A stretch of 64,000 nt of DNA from Acetobacter aceti (GTDB lineage Bacteria; Pseudomonadota; Alphaproteobacteria; Acetobacterales; Acetobacteraceae), in contig NZ_CP014692.1 in assembly GCF_002005445.1 (NCBI RefSeq), positions 868,001-932,000 of the forward strand, written 5' to 3'. Positions 20,879-30,312 of this stretch are shown here, in pieces. The position numbers and the translations under genes are program-made. How positions within the stretch are numbered: position 1 is the stretch's first letter; each line of letters begins with the position of its first letter. The notes beneath the pieces are model-generated. The model saw only the letters and a list, made by a program, of their open reading frames with translations. It did no database searches and had not been told where the DNA came from.

Positions 20879-21272
20879 TGCCAGACGGTCTGTAAGCCGG
20901 GTTCTGTCCGTTCTCCGAAGAGACCGTGACGATCATTCCTCTGGGACGTGTCTTGCAACACGCCTCGCGCGACCAACCCGGACGGAAGGCGGGAGAACCT
21001 TTGGCAGTCAGGCTGCCTACCGTCCCTATTCGGTCTTGCTCCCGGTGGGGTTTGCCCTGCCGCCGCCGTTACCGGAAGCGCGGTGCGCTCTTACCGCACC
21101 GTTTCACCCTTGCCTCCAGCCTGCGAGCAGGCCCGGGAGGTGGTTTGTTTTCTGTGGCACTTTCCCTGAGGTCACCCTCGCCGGCCGTTAGCCGGCACCG
21201 TTCTCCCGTGGAGCCCGGACTTTCCTCCATCACCTGAAAGGCAACAGCGATCGCCCGACCGTCTGGCAGGCG
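20879..21272 (-). ncRNA. rnpB: RNase P RNA (bacterial class A)
   Basis: The catalytic RNA of ribonuclease P, which removes 5' leaders from pre-tRNAs. On the minus strand it shows the universal 5' region GAGGAAAGTCCGGGCTCC with the upstream P1 strand GCCAGACGGTC, GGGTGACCTCAGGGAAAGTG, ACAGAAA, AGGGTGAAACGGTGCGGTAAG, and the 3' core AGAACCCGGCTTACAGACCG. The 3' end GACCGTCTGGC pairs with the 5' GCCAGACGGTC to form P1. The ends are set from this helix and may be off by a few bases. It is transcribed toward mraZ. Confidence 0.96.
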
Positions 21273-21351
21273 CGGACCCTGCGCGCGCAGGACTGTTCCG
21301 TCAAGATACGGACTGGACATATTCTGATGTAAGCCACAGCCTGTTGAGGTC

Positions 21352-22419
21352 ATGCTGAAGATTGAAATGCTCAAGAAACGTCTTTCTGTCAGAAGTTCTG
21401 CCGGTTATTCCGTCAGGGACAGACCGGACCTGACATCACGTCTTCTGCTGCGGGGACTTGATGCCGCCAGTCAGAAACGTCGCAAACACCGGCAGACTCT
21501 CAAGGCTTCGCAGGCAGCCCCGGTCATTCCTCATACGGTATCAGCTGCGTCGCTTGCCTATATAAGGCGTCTCACAAATCGCCCGTCATTTCCCATGCGT
21601 CTGTCCGCGCTTCCCTTGAAACGGGTCATTGATCTGCGTGTGCCGGGCGCTGCGGAACTGAGACCGGCGCGATTCTATCTTCCTTACGGAAAGGTAAGGG
21701 GCGTTGTTCTGTTCCTCCATGGTGGCGGCTTTGTGCATTGCGGGCTCAACTCCCATCACGGGATCTGTTGCCGTCTGGCGCGTGCGTCCGGCGCTGCTGT
21801 TCTGTCTTTCGATTACAGTCTTGCGCCCGAGCGTAAATTTCCAGCGGCGGTCGAAGATGTTTGGGCAGCTTTCAACTGGCTGGCGGCGGAAGCCTGGCGA
21901 TGGGGTGGTTCGGTTGCAGTCGCGGGAGATAGTGCGGGCGGAACATTGGCGGCCGTTCTGTGCCAGAAAGTAAGACAGGTCCATCGGAATGGCGCAAACC
22001 CGTCACTTCCGGCTCCCGTCATGCAGGCGCTCTATTATCCGGCCACGCTTGGACGCGAGGAAACGCCGTCTCGTGAGAAATTCGCTCAGGGCTATTTCCT
22101 CACGAAAGCCATGATGGAATGGTACGGGAGTCAGTATGCCGCGTCGGAGGATGATCTGCTCAATCCTGACTTTGCTCCGGCATTACAGAAAGACCTGTCC
22201 GGGCTACCTCCCGCATGGATCGTGACAGCAGAGTGTGATCCGCTCAGGGATGAGGGGGCGCTTTATGCCCGGCGCCTCACGCAGGCGGGGAATATGGTCA
22301 GCTATACCTGCGCGCGCGGCGCGCTGCATGGTTTCCTGCTGTTTTATCCCATGATGAGAAAGGCGCGTCGTGTTCTGCGCCAGAGCGGACATGCGTTGCG
22401 GACGGCGTTCAGGGCATAG
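21352..22419 (+). CDS. Alpha/beta hydrolase, hormone-sensitive lipase type
   Basis: A likely carboxylesterase of the HSL/bacterial lipase IV family (substrate unknown). The 355-residue protein has the oxyanion-hole motif FLHGGGFVHCG near residue 122 and the nucleophile elbow AGDSAGG (Ser near 194). The catalytic Asp is probably in ECDPLRDEG and the His in ALHGFLLFYP. DYSLAPERKFPAAVEDV before the elbow is also typical. No signal peptide; about 90 N-terminal residues form a basic cap segment. GAGGTC precedes the ATG. It stands alone, divergent from rnpB. Confidence 0.85.
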   Translation: MLKIEMLKKRLSVRSSAGYSVRDRPDLTSRLLLRGLDAASQKRRKHRQTLKASQAAPVIPHTVSAASLAYIRRLTNRPSFPMRLSALPLKRVIDLRVPGAAELRPARFYLPYGKVRGVVLFLHGGGFVHCGLNSHHGICCRLARASGAAVLSFDYSLAPERKFPAAVEDVWAAFNWLAAEAWRWGGSVAVAGDSAGGTLAAVLCQKVRQVHRNGANPSLPAPVMQALYYPATLGREETPSREKFAQGYFLTKAMMEWYGSQYAASEDDLLNPDFAPALQKDLSGLPPAWIVTAECDPLRDEGALYARRLTQAGNMVSYTCARGALHGFLLFYPMMRKARRVLRQSGHALRTAFRA

Positions 22420-22471
22420 GCATGAGCGATCATCTGGTCTGTTAAACCGGGTGCGATTTCGTGTCCGCTGC

Positions 22472-22984
22472 TCATAGAGAGGTGCGCATGTGATTCCGCA
22501 ATTCGTTGCACCGCTTGGCGTAGGTGGAGGCTTTTGAGGCGGTGAAGAAATTGATCAGAAATGCGCCTGCGAGCGAGAGGAATGAGAGCATGGTGAGGAT
22601 TTCGCCCAGAAGTGGCATCTCGGCGTCATAATGCACGGCTGAATACCACAGCAGCCCAAGCCCGAGGATCGCGCCAAAAATTCCGAAAACACCGGTCGAT
22701 TTCATCAGGGAATCTTCAATGGCCTCAAAGGCGGATGTTTCCCGCCACAGATCGAACAGCATGCGGTCAACTTCGCCCACGGCGTCGGCATGACTGGACT
22801 TCTCTTCCGCCGTCCGTTTATGGGGATTCTTGCGGTGGATATCGAGTTCCTGACGCGCCTTGGCGAAAACGCGACGACGCTCCTTGATGGCGGGAAGGCT
22901 GATATCGACAAAGCTCAGTATGGCGACATTGAGACCGGCTGAAAGCTGAATGACAGCCTGAAAATCGCCCCATGTAGCGCTCAT
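22472..22984 (-). CDS. Hypothetical membrane protein
   Basis: I do not recognise the family. The 170-residue product has a hydrophobic N-terminal segment (residues 8-30), a charged Lys/Arg/Glu-rich middle (35-85) that could be a coiled coil on the cytoplasmic side, and two membrane helices near 98-115 and 125-148, followed by a basic C-terminus. It converges on the hydrolase gene with a 50-base gap and has AT-rich DNA upstream. Base and codon use resemble the neighbours, so it is probably a real gene, but its role is unknown. Confidence 0.65.
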   Translation of the reverse strand: MSATWGDFQAVIQLSAGLNVAILSFVDISLPAIKERRRVFAKARQELDIHRKNPHKRTAEEKSSHADAVGEVDRMLFDLWRETSAFEAIEDSLMKSTGVFGIFGAILGLGLLWYSAVHYDAEMPLLGEILTMLSFLSLAGAFLINFFTASKASTYAKRCNELRNHMRTSL

Positions 22985-23309
22985 TGAAGCTCCTGATTTT
23001 CTGTTTCCGCAGTCTTTAGCGCCACAGGGAATGCGGAGATAGATGGTGGAAAGCGTAACTGCTATCCCGAAATCAACGGACTGAAATTGGAAAATTTTAT
23101 AAATAAAAATTTTTGTTTATTGTGATTTTTTATCGAAAATTTCTATGTTATGTAAATATAACTATTTATAAATAAAATAATTTATTGTAAATTGTTGTAA
23201 GTTAACAAATATGATATTCCATTATATTTTATTTGAGTATTTCTGATGTGATTTTCCCCATGATCCAATTCATTCTTGGGAAGCGTATCTCTCTCAGGAT
23301 CATCGGATA
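22985..23309. other. AT-rich divergent spacer
   Basis: 325 bases without a gene. From about 23085 to 23240 the sequence is almost pure A/T, in sharp contrast to the GC-rich genes around it. It should contain promoters for the membrane protein (minus) and for the monooxygenase-receptor pair (plus). I could not fix -35/-10 elements with confidence because too many AT-rich hexamers fit. Confidence 0.5.
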
Positions 23310-24428
23310 ATGTCTGTCGAATTTATTGGTTATGTCAGCGCTCAGGAGCAGACGGAGGTCGTTGGTCCAAATGGGCCTGTTGTAGATCCCGAGTATATTG
23401 CCAGCAGCGCCCTTATACAGGAACGGGGTGGTTTTGATCGTGCCCTGATCGCGTTCCATTCGACCTCTCCCGACAGTCTGCTGGTCGCACAGCATGCGGC
23501 ATCGGCAACGGAACGTCTGGGATTGCTGATAGCCCATCGTCCCGGTTTCGCGGCGCCTACTCTTGCCGCCCGTCAGTTTGCAACGCTGGACCAATTGACC
23601 GGCGGGCGTATCGCCATGCACGTCATTACGGGTGGAAATGACAGGGAATTGCAGGCGGACGGCGATCATCTGACGAAAGCGGAGCGATACAGTCGCGCTG
23701 CTGAATATATCCGGATCGTTCGTCAGGAATGGCAGGAGAGCGCACCTTTTGACCATCATGGCGAGTATTATCAGGTCAGAGGCGCGCATTCGGATGTAAG
23801 GCCGGTCAGAACTGCCGGCATCCCGATCTATTTTGGTGGGGCATCTGAAGAAGCCATTGCTGTCACGGGCAAATATGCTGACGGCTATGCCTTGTGGGGT
23901 GAACCTCTCAAGGAGGCAGGTGAACTGGTCGGGCGGGTAAAGGATGCGGCTGCCCGACATGGCAGGCAGATCAGGTTTTCCGTTTCTTTCCGTCCAATCA
24001 TAGAAAAAACGGAAGAACTGGCGTGGGAGCGGGCTGCGTCCATTCAGGCGCTTCTTGAAAAGCGGCAGGAAGAAGAGAAAGGACCGACAGGGATCGGTCT
24101 TGACCGTGCAGGTCGGAAGCCTACGTCTGAAAATCTGCCGACGAATGAAGGATCAAGACGTCTTCAGAAAATTGCAGCCAGAAGCAACCGCCATGATGAA
24201 CGGCTATGGACGGGTGTCGCTCAGGCGACTGGTGGTCGGTGGAACTCCACATCGCTGGTAGGGACTGCGGATCAGGTCGCGGAAAGCCTGCTCCGTTATT
24301 ACAGGATCGGCATCGAGACTTTTCTGATCCGTGGCTTTGATCCGCTTTCAGACGCCCTGACCTATGGCAGCGAGCTTATTCCCCGCGTAAGGGCGCTCGT
24401 TGAGCGTGAAGAACGATGTGGCAGATAA
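23310..24428 (+). CDS. SsuD-like FMN-dependent monooxygenase (LLM family)
   Basis: A bacterial luciferase-like monooxygenase closest by pattern to FMNH2-dependent alkanesulfonate monooxygenase SsuD, which releases sulfite from alkanesulfonates. The 372 residues include the TIM-barrel segments QLTGGRIAMHVITGGNDREL (the GGR-hN-V-GG type typical of SsuD), KAERYSRAAEYIRIVRQEW, FDHHGEYYQVRGA and the PIYFGGASEEA strand, then a flexible loop near 250-290 and GTADQVAESLLRYYRIGIETF. A reductase partner (SsuE type) is not seen here. It is followed after 58 bases by a TonB-dependent receptor on the same strand, suggesting a two-gene unit for uptake and breakdown of a sulfur compound; substrate is inferred only. 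Confidence 0.85.
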   Translation: MSVEFIGYVSAQEQTEVVGPNGPVVDPEYIASSALIQERGGFDRALIAFHSTSPDSLLVAQHAASATERLGLLIAHRPGFAAPTLAARQFATLDQLTGGRIAMHVITGGNDRELQADGDHLTKAERYSRAAEYIRIVRQEWQESAPFDHHGEYYQVRGAHSDVRPVRTAGIPIYFGGASEEAIAVTGKYADGYALWGEPLKEAGELVGRVKDAAARHGRQIRFSVSFRPIIEKTEELAWERAASIQALLEKRQEEEKGPTGIGLDRAGRKPTSENLPTNEGSRRLQKIAARSNRHDERLWTGVAQATGGRWNSTSLVGTADQVAESLLRYYRIGIETFLIRGFDPLSDALTYGSELIPRVRALVEREERCGR

Positions 24429-24486
24429 TATAAAGTAATATTCAAAAACACATCCTGCCAGTCATCGTTTTTCGGAGATAGTTTTT

Positions 24487-26667
24487 ATGGCCCACATTGG
24501 GTTGCGTTCCTTTCTGATCGCCTCGCTATCCGGTATTTCTGCAGCGCATGCCGCAACACCACATGCTTCAGTGGGTCATGCGCCGCGTAAGCTCCACCCG
24601 CAGGCAGCAGCACCTGAGGCTGTTGAAAAACATACCATAACTCCAAAGCATGTTACGGGAGGATCGGAAGCCATTACGGTAAGAACAGTCCGGAATGCTC
24701 CCCGTCTTGCCCGGCATGTCCCTCTGGGTGCGCTTGGAAACAGATCTGAATTTGACACGCCTTTTTCGGTCAGTTCCATTTCAGCCGCCAAGATTGAAGC
24801 AATGCAGGCATCCGACATCAATGATGTCATGCGCTATGAACCCGGTGTTCAGGCCAATTCCAACGGAACCTCCACGGCGTCAGGCTCAAGTGTCCGCGTG
24901 CGCGGGCTCAATCTCGACTGGACCAACGGTTACAAAATCGACGGGATGGCGATCCCTTACTGGTATATCGACCTGCCTGTTGCGAATTTTGACACCATTC
25001 AGGTTTTCAAGGGAGCATCCGCTTTCATGTATGGTTTCGGATCGCCGGGTGGCGTTCTGGATTACCGTCTGAAAGCCCCGGTGGAAAACAGGAAAGTCAC
25101 GCTGGAAGCGGGCTACCGTTCAGATGCGGTTTTCCGGCAGATGCTGGATGTCGGCGGTTCTCTTGATTCTGCCCATCGTATCCAGACACGCCTTTCTTTC
25201 GCAAGTGAGGTCGGGAACCAGTACAACGCCAGTTTTGTGAGAAATCTTTCAACCTCTTTCACTACAGACGTGCGTATTACTGATAAACTGCATTGGCACT
25301 TCAACAGTTTTTACCTGAATACTCTCCAGAAAGGAATGGTCAACACGATCGCGTCTGCAAATGGTGTGGACGCCATCAAGACCATCAGCGGACGCTCTGT
25401 CTTCGGTGCGAAAGATTCCTGGAAGACGAATGACATGAAGCGGTTCAGTACGGGATTCGACTGGGAGTTTGCAAAAAACTGGTCTGCGGCGCTGACCTAT
25501 GGCTACACACATCTCGATGAGCAGTTTCCGTCCAACCAGGTGACTTTTACAAACCCGAACGGGAATTATTACAGCCGGGCTTTCGAGATGATGCGCGTCC
25601 TGACCTATCATCAGGTCGATGCCATCACACAGGGACATTTCACGACCGGACCGATACATCATGATGTCATCGCCGGGATCACCTGGTTAAGGCAGATGTT
25701 CGATGCGGATGCCAACTCTGGCGCCAATGGTCCCCTCGAATACGGCAATATCCATGATGGGAGACCAATCATCACCAGCGCAACGCATTTCAGTCCCCGC
25801 ATATATCGCTACATTGATTACCAGCAGGTCTCGCCATTCTGGAGTGATACGTTCAGTTATGGAAAATGGTCGTTGATGGCCGGAGCCCGTTACACGGATT
25901 ATCTTGAGAACGATTATTCGACAACAGGGAGCAGGACAGCAGCTCATCGTAACAATCCGGTTACGCCCATCGTCTCCCTGAGCTACAAGATTACGCCGGA
26001 AATCAATGCCTATTTCAGTTGGGTGCAGGCCATGCAGGCTGGAGGGCAGGCGGGGTCAAGCAATGTGAACTACATGCAGGTGTTCGGCCCGATACGAAGC
26101 GATCAGTACGAAGCCGGTATCAAGGTGCAGCGTAAAACCTTCAGTGGCACGCTCGCCGTGTTCCGTATGGATACAGGCGCCGCCTATACGAATGCCCAGA
26201 ATTATTATGTTCAGGACGGCAAGTCCCGTTATCAGGGTGTGGAAGCATCGGCCTCGTGGCTCCTGACGCGGGATCTGAACGTCAATGGCAGCCTTGCTTA
26301 TCTGGACGCCCGATATGTGAAGGCCGCTGTCGGCTATACAGGCCACAAACTGGAAGCGGTTGCGCCTTTTCAGGCTGCTTTCAATGCCGATTACCGGATA
26401 CGCCCGGTCAAGGGGCTCAGCGTGAACGCCGGTTTCAATTTTGTCTCACGGAACTGGCTTGACGCCGCCAACACAATCCGCCTTCCATCCTACATCGTGG
26501 GGAATGTGGGGGCCTCGTATGCTGTGAATGTCGGGGGGCATCCGATGGTGTTTCGGGCGGCGGTCGAGAATATTGGCAATGTTCGTTACTGGCTGAGCAG
26601 GGGGAGCCGGAATCTGTTTCCCGGCGCGCCCCGCACTGTGACGCTGAGCGCGCGTTTCGATCTGTAG
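24487..26667 (+). CDS. TonB-dependent outer-membrane receptor, siderophore type
   Basis: An outer-membrane gated channel that takes up a ligand using TonB energy. The 726 residues comprise a signal peptide (HIGLRSFLIASLSGISAAHA), a short His/Pro-rich linker, a plug domain from about 90 (FSVSSISAAKIEAM, DINDVMRYEPGVQ, VRVRGLN, VFKGASAFMYGFGSPGG) and a 22-strand barrel ending TVTLSARFDL with a near-terminal aromatic residue. The plug resembles the FhuA/FpvA siderophore class. Classic receptors for ferric siderophores have this plug, but the coupling with an SsuD-like enzyme points to sulfonate or sulfate-ester uptake as an alternative. GGAGATAG precedes the ATG. Confidence 0.9.
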   Translation: MAHIGLRSFLIASLSGISAAHAATPHASVGHAPRKLHPQAAAPEAVEKHTITPKHVTGGSEAITVRTVRNAPRLARHVPLGALGNRSEFDTPFSVSSISAAKIEAMQASDINDVMRYEPGVQANSNGTSTASGSSVRVRGLNLDWTNGYKIDGMAIPYWYIDLPVANFDTIQVFKGASAFMYGFGSPGGVLDYRLKAPVENRKVTLEAGYRSDAVFRQMLDVGGSLDSAHRIQTRLSFASEVGNQYNASFVRNLSTSFTTDVRITDKLHWHFNSFYLNTLQKGMVNTIASANGVDAIKTISGRSVFGAKDSWKTNDMKRFSTGFDWEFAKNWSAALTYGYTHLDEQFPSNQVTFTNPNGNYYSRAFEMMRVLTYHQVDAITQGHFTTGPIHHDVIAGITWLRQMFDADANSGANGPLEYGNIHDGRPIITSATHFSPRIYRYIDYQQVSPFWSDTFSYGKWSLMAGARYTDYLENDYSTTGSRTAAHRNNPVTPIVSLSYKITPEINAYFSWVQAMQAGGQAGSSNVNYMQVFGPIRSDQYEAGIKVQRKTFSGTLAVFRMDTGAAYTNAQNYYVQDGKSRYQGVEASASWLLTRDLNVNGSLAYLDARYVKAAVGYTGHKLEAVAPFQAAFNADYRIRPVKGLSVNAGFNFVSRNWLDAANTIRLPSYIVGNVGASYAVNVGGHPMVFRAAVENIGNVRYWLSRGSRNLFPGAPRTVTLSARFDL

Positions 26668-26688
26668 AAAACAGGCTGCCGGGAGGGA

Positions 26689-26724
26689 GGAGCGTAAGAG
26701 GCGGACGTCCTTTACGCTCCTTTA
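26689..26724 (+). terminator. Terminator after the TonB receptor
   Basis: GGAGCGTAA (26689-26697) pairs with TTACGCTCC (26712-26720), followed by TTTAATT. It ends the monooxygenase-receptor unit. Confidence 0.75.
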
Positions 26725-26998
26725 ATTACAAGCATTTCTGGAGCCAAGGACGCCAGTTCTGGACCGTTTTTATAAAACGTGGCCTGATAGAGCACCTCAA
26801 AACGGCAGAAAACCCGGATAGAACGGCTCAGGCCATTCCGTCGCCAGCCGAAATGTTCTAGGACGCTCAAAAGACCATAAGGGGAATAGCCGTTCTGTCA
26901 GGGCGCGAGAGCGCTTCATGACGTTCCGATGCTCCCCAATGGTCGCGGTGATGAGGCTCGTAGCAGCCGGATTTTGAGCAGAAAGAGGAAACGCGCCC
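26725..26998. other. Spacer before purB
   Basis: No supported gene. The 67-residue minus-strand frame here shows no recognisable domain. GAGGAAA at 26980-26990 is the likely purB ribosome-binding site; a purB promoter must lie in this stretch but no clear consensus was identified. Confidence 0.4.
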
Positions 26999-28348
26999 AT
27001 GGTGCCTCGCTACACACGACCCGCAATGCTGGCTATCTGGGCCCCCGAAAACCGCTACCGGATCTGGTTCGAAATCGAGGCGCTGGCGTGCGAGGCTATG
27101 GCTGAACTGGGCGAGATCCCCAAGGAATCCGCCCGCACTATCCGCGAGAAGGGCGACGCCGCGATGGCCGCGTTCTCGCAGGCCGACCTTGACCGCATCG
27201 ACGCCATCGAGGCCGAGACCCGTCACGATGTGATCGCCTTCCTGACATGGCTCGCGGAAAAGATCGGTCCGGACAGTCGTTTCGTGCATCTCGGCATGAC
27301 GTCTTCCGACGTGCTCGATACCTGCCTTTCGGTCCAGCTGACGCAGGCGACCGACCTTCTGCTCACCGACCTCGATACGGTTCTGGCAGCGCTGAAGAAG
27401 CAGGCTTTCGAGCACAAATACACGCTGACCATTGGCCGCAGCCATGGCATCCACGCCGAACCGACCTCGTTCGGTCTCAAGATGGCAGGCCATTACGCCG
27501 AATTCGAGCGCAACAGGACGCGTCTGGAAACGGCTCGTGCCGAGATCGCCACCTGCGCCATATCGGGCGCTGTCGGCACGTTCGCGCATCTTGATCCACG
27601 TGTCGAAGCCTATGTCGCAGAGAAGCTTGGTCTGAAGGCGGAGCCGGTTTCCACACAGGTCATTCCCCGCGACCGTCATGCTGCCTATTTCTGTGCACTG
27701 GGCGTCATCGCCAGCGGTATCGAGCGTCTGGCGACGGAAGTGCGTCATCTCCAGCGTTCGGAAGTGCGGGAGGCGGAAGAGTTCTTCCACAAGGGTCAGA
27801 AGGGCTCTTCCGCGATGCCGCACAAGCGGAATCCGGTCCTGTCCGAAAATCTCACGGGTCTGGCCCGTCTGGTGCGTGCCGCTGTCATTCCGGCACTTGA
27901 GAATGTGGCGTTGTGGCACGAGCGCGACATCAGCCACTCCTCGGTCGAGCGTAACATCTGCCCGGATGCGACAATCGGCCTCGATTTCGCGCTGGCCCGT
28001 CTGGCGGGCATGATGGACAAGCTGCTGGTTTATCCGGACCAGATGGCCGCCAACATCGAAAGCCTCGGCGGTGTCGTGCATTCCGGCGAAGTGCTGCTGG
28101 CTCTGGCCCGCGCCGGTGTGCTGCGTGAGGACGCCTACCGCATCGTACAGCGTTGCGCGATGGAGACATGGACCAAGCTCGGCAAGCCGGGATTCAGGAC
28201 TTTCCGCGAGAATCTGGATGCTGATCCGGAAATCGCCGGCCGGATTGCCCCGGAAGTGCTGGACACCGCCATGGACAGCCGCTCGCACCTGAAAGCCGTC
28301 GATGAACGCTACAAGCTGATCTTCGGTGAGGCCGGTCCGCAGGCCTGA
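26999..28348 (+). CDS. purB: Adenylosuccinate lyase
   Basis: PurB cleaves SAICAR to AICAR in purine synthesis and adenylosuccinate to AMP, releasing fumarate in both. The 449-residue protein has VPRYTRPAMLAIWAPENRYR at its start, ETRHDVIAFLTWLAEKIG, LGMTSSDVLDTCLSVQL, the histidine-containing GRSHGIHAEPTSFGLKMAGH, and the fumarase/aspartase signature GSSAMPHKRNPVLSENL with the catalytic serine near residue 264. It has its own terminator, so it is separate from the purCSQL unit downstream. Confidence 0.98.
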   Translation: MVPRYTRPAMLAIWAPENRYRIWFEIEALACEAMAELGEIPKESARTIREKGDAAMAAFSQADLDRIDAIEAETRHDVIAFLTWLAEKIGPDSRFVHLGMTSSDVLDTCLSVQLTQATDLLLTDLDTVLAALKKQAFEHKYTLTIGRSHGIHAEPTSFGLKMAGHYAEFERNRTRLETARAEIATCAISGAVGTFAHLDPRVEAYVAEKLGLKAEPVSTQVIPRDRHAAYFCALGVIASGIERLATEVRHLQRSEVREAEEFFHKGQKGSSAMPHKRNPVLSENLTGLARLVRAAVIPALENVALWHERDISHSSVERNICPDATIGLDFALARLAGMMDKLLVYPDQMAANIESLGGVVHSGEVLLALARAGVLREDAYRIVQRCAMETWTKLGKPGFRTFRENLDADPEIAGRIAPEVLDTAMDSRSHLKAVDERYKLIFGEAGPQA

Positions 28349-28356
28349 CTGGTCCT

Positions 28357-28392
28357 GAAACCGTCTTTCCGGAAAGACGGTTTCAATTTTTT
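28357..28392 (+). terminator. Terminator after purB
   Basis: Perfect 12-bp stem GAAACCGTCTTT / AAAGACGGTTTC with a CCGG tetraloop, followed by AATTTTTT. Confidence 0.9.
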
Positions 28393-28418
28393 ATAAAGCG
28401 TAATGTGGACGGTCGCAG

Positions 28419-29012
28419 ATGGATCTGATCGCGCAGCGTCGGCACATGCTGACGGGTTTCTGTTACAACGATCTGACGCCCGAACTGGTTGAAGCCCGGG
28501 CGCGGGCCGTCCATCTCTCTGACCGTTACGACGACAGTTTCGGTCGTCCGCAGGCGGAGCGTGAGCAGCTCCTGCGGACCCTTCTGCATCACGTGGGCAA
28601 TGGAGCCCATTTCGAACCCCGTTTCCGGTGCGAGTTTGGCTTCAATATTTCCGTCGGTGAAAAATTCTACGCCAACTTCGACTGCATCATTCTTGATGCC
28701 GCGACGGTAGCCATCGGCGACAGCGTGCTGTTTGGCCCTCGGGTCGGTATTTATACGGCCAATCATGCCATTGATCCCGATGAACGCGTCGCCGGGGCCT
28801 GTTGCGCCCGACCTGTGAAGATTGGAAACCGCGCCTGGATCGGGGCCGGAGTTCATATCAATCCCGGCGTCACGATCGGCGATAACAGCATTATCGGATC
28901 AGGAAGTGTTGTGACGAAGGATATTCCTTCCAACGTCATCGCGGCGGGTGTGCCATGCAGGGTCATACGATCCATCACTCTGGACGATCGAACCGGTTTT
29001 TCGGCTTTTTGA
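28419..29012 (+). CDS. Sugar O-acetyltransferase (maltose/galactoside type)
   Basis: A left-handed beta-helix acetyltransferase of the Maa/LacA/NodL family that acetylates a sugar hydroxyl from acetyl-CoA. The 197 residues have the N-terminal helical domain (MLTGFCYNDLTPELVEARAR), the FRCEFGFNISVGEKFYANFD strand, the active-site histidine in GIYTANHAIDPDERVAG, and hexapeptide repeats KIGNRAWIGAGVHINPGVTI then GDNSIIGSGSVVTKDIPSNV. The real acceptor is not known; in many bacteria these enzymes detoxify sugars. It sits between purB and purC but is not obviously part of purine synthesis. Confidence 0.9.
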   Translation: MDLIAQRRHMLTGFCYNDLTPELVEARARAVHLSDRYDDSFGRPQAEREQLLRTLLHHVGNGAHFEPRFRCEFGFNISVGEKFYANFDCIILDAATVAIGDSVLFGPRVGIYTANHAIDPDERVAGACCARPVKIGNRAWIGAGVHINPGVTIGDNSIIGSGSVVTKDIPSNVIAAGVPCRVIRSITLDDRTGFSAF

Positions 29013-29250
29013 GCGGATTAAGCGCTTTTTTGCCGGTTTTTTGCAGAAAATAACATGTATCTAATATGTATGTTTAATGCCGAAGCGTTCTTTCAGCGCG
29101 GCGTTACCCACGTGCGTTTCTCCAACCCGGCAGTATCATCTCGCTTCGAAGGCTGCTAAGAGGCAGCCGCAGGAGGCCTGTGTTGGGCCGGAAAACTGCG
29201 GGTTGGTCTGTTTTAATCTTCCCGCTAGCCGAGAGTGAGCAAGAACGACC

Positions 29251-30015
29251 ATGGCCCGCCGCCGCCAGTTGTATGAAGGTAAAGCCAAGATCCTGTTTGA
29301 AGGGCCGGAACCCGGAACCCTCGTGCAGTATTTCAAGGACGACGCCACGGCAGGAAATGGCGCGAAACATGGTATCATCACCGGCAAGGGTGTCCTGAAC
29401 AATCGTATCAGCGAATACATCATGCTGCGGTTGCAGGAGATCGGTATCCCCACACACTTCATCCGCCGGATCAACATGCGGGAGCAGCTGATCCGTGAGG
29501 TGGAGATCATTCCGCTGGAGATCGTGATCCGGAACATCGCCGCAGGCAGTATCGCCAAGCGTCTTGGTATTCCGGAAGGCACGCGTCTGCCGCGTTCGAT
29601 CGTCGAGTATTATTACAAAAACGATGCTCTCGGTGACCCGATGGTGGCTGAGGAGCATATCACGGCGTTCGGCTGGGCCAACCCGCATGATCTGGATGAC
29701 ATGGTCGCCATGTCGCTGCGTGTGAATGATTTCCTGATGGGGCTGTTCGCCGGCGTCGGGATTTCACTGGTCGATTTCAAGCTGGAGTTCGGGCGTCTCT
29801 GGGAAGGCGAGGAGATGCGCATCATCCTTGCGGATGAGATTTCTCCCGATAACTGTCGTCTGTGGGACTCCAAGACAAACGAGAAGCTCGACAAGGACCG
29901 TTTCCGTCGGGATATGGGGCAGGTCGAAGAAGCCTATCAGGAAGTCGCCCGTCGTCTCGGCATTCTGCCCGAGGCCGGAAATGGCGATCTCAAAGGTTCT
30001 GAAACAATGCAGTGA
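29251..30015 (+). CDS. purC: SAICAR synthase
   Basis: PurC (phosphoribosylaminoimidazole-succinocarboxamide synthase) joins aspartate to CAIR with ATP. The 254 residues begin [20 protein letters not shown], and contain [34 protein letters not shown], the [10 protein letters not shown] motif and [15 protein letters not shown]. Length is standard. It heads a plus-strand unit purC-purS-(exported protein)-purQ-purL. A TAATAT hexamer in 29050-29090 may belong to its promoter, but a matching -35 is not clear. Confidence 0.98.
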   Translation: MARRRQLYEGKAKILFEGPEPGTLVQYFKDDATAGNGAKHGIITGKGVLNNRISEYIMLRLQEIGIPTHFIRRINMREQLIREVEIIPLEIVIRNIAAGSIAKRLGIPEGTRLPRSIVEYYYKNDALGDPMVAEEHITAFGWANPHDLDDMVAMSLRVNDFLMGLFAGVGISLVDFKLEFGRLWEGEEMRIILADEISPDNCRLWDSKTNEKLDKDRFRRDMGQVEEAYQEVARRLGILPEAGNGDLKGSETMQ

Positions 30016-30069
30016 ACACGCCGTTCAGGGTGTGTTTGAAAGAGTAAGGCCGGAAGGCCGGAGGGCGAT

Positions 30070-30312
30070 ATGAAGGTTCGCGTGACTGTTTCTCTGAAAG
30101 AGGGTGTGCTTGACCCGCAGGGGAAGGCCATTGGCCACGCCCTTCATGTTCTGGAATTTCCGGAAGTGAAGGAAGTCCGGGTCGGCAAGGTGATCGAACT
30201 GGATGTCGATGGTTCCGATGCGGCGGCAGTTGAAGCGCGCGCCACCGAGATGGCGAAGCAGCTTCTCGCCAATGAAGTCATCGAGGATTTTGCTGTAGAG
30301 GTGGTGAAATGA
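30070..30312 (+). CDS. purS: PurS, FGAM synthase small subunit
   Basis: PurS is the 80-residue structural subunit that with PurQ and small PurL forms formylglycinamidine ribonucleotide synthase in bacteria lacking the large fused PurL. The sequence MKVRVTVSLKEGVLDPQGKA, then VRVGKVIELDVDG and LLANEVIEDFAVEV, matches the family along its whole length. GGAGGG lies just before the ATG. Its stop overlaps the next start as ATGA. Confidence 0.96.
   Translation: MKVRVTVSLKEGVLDPQGKAIGHALHVLEFPEVKEVRVGKVIELDVDGSDAAAVEARATEMAKQLLANEVIEDFAVEVVK

Noticed and set aside
26867..28288. Minus-strand frame of 473 codons opposite purB
   Set aside because: Covers purB entirely in antisense and ends in its upstream region; no recognisable motif.
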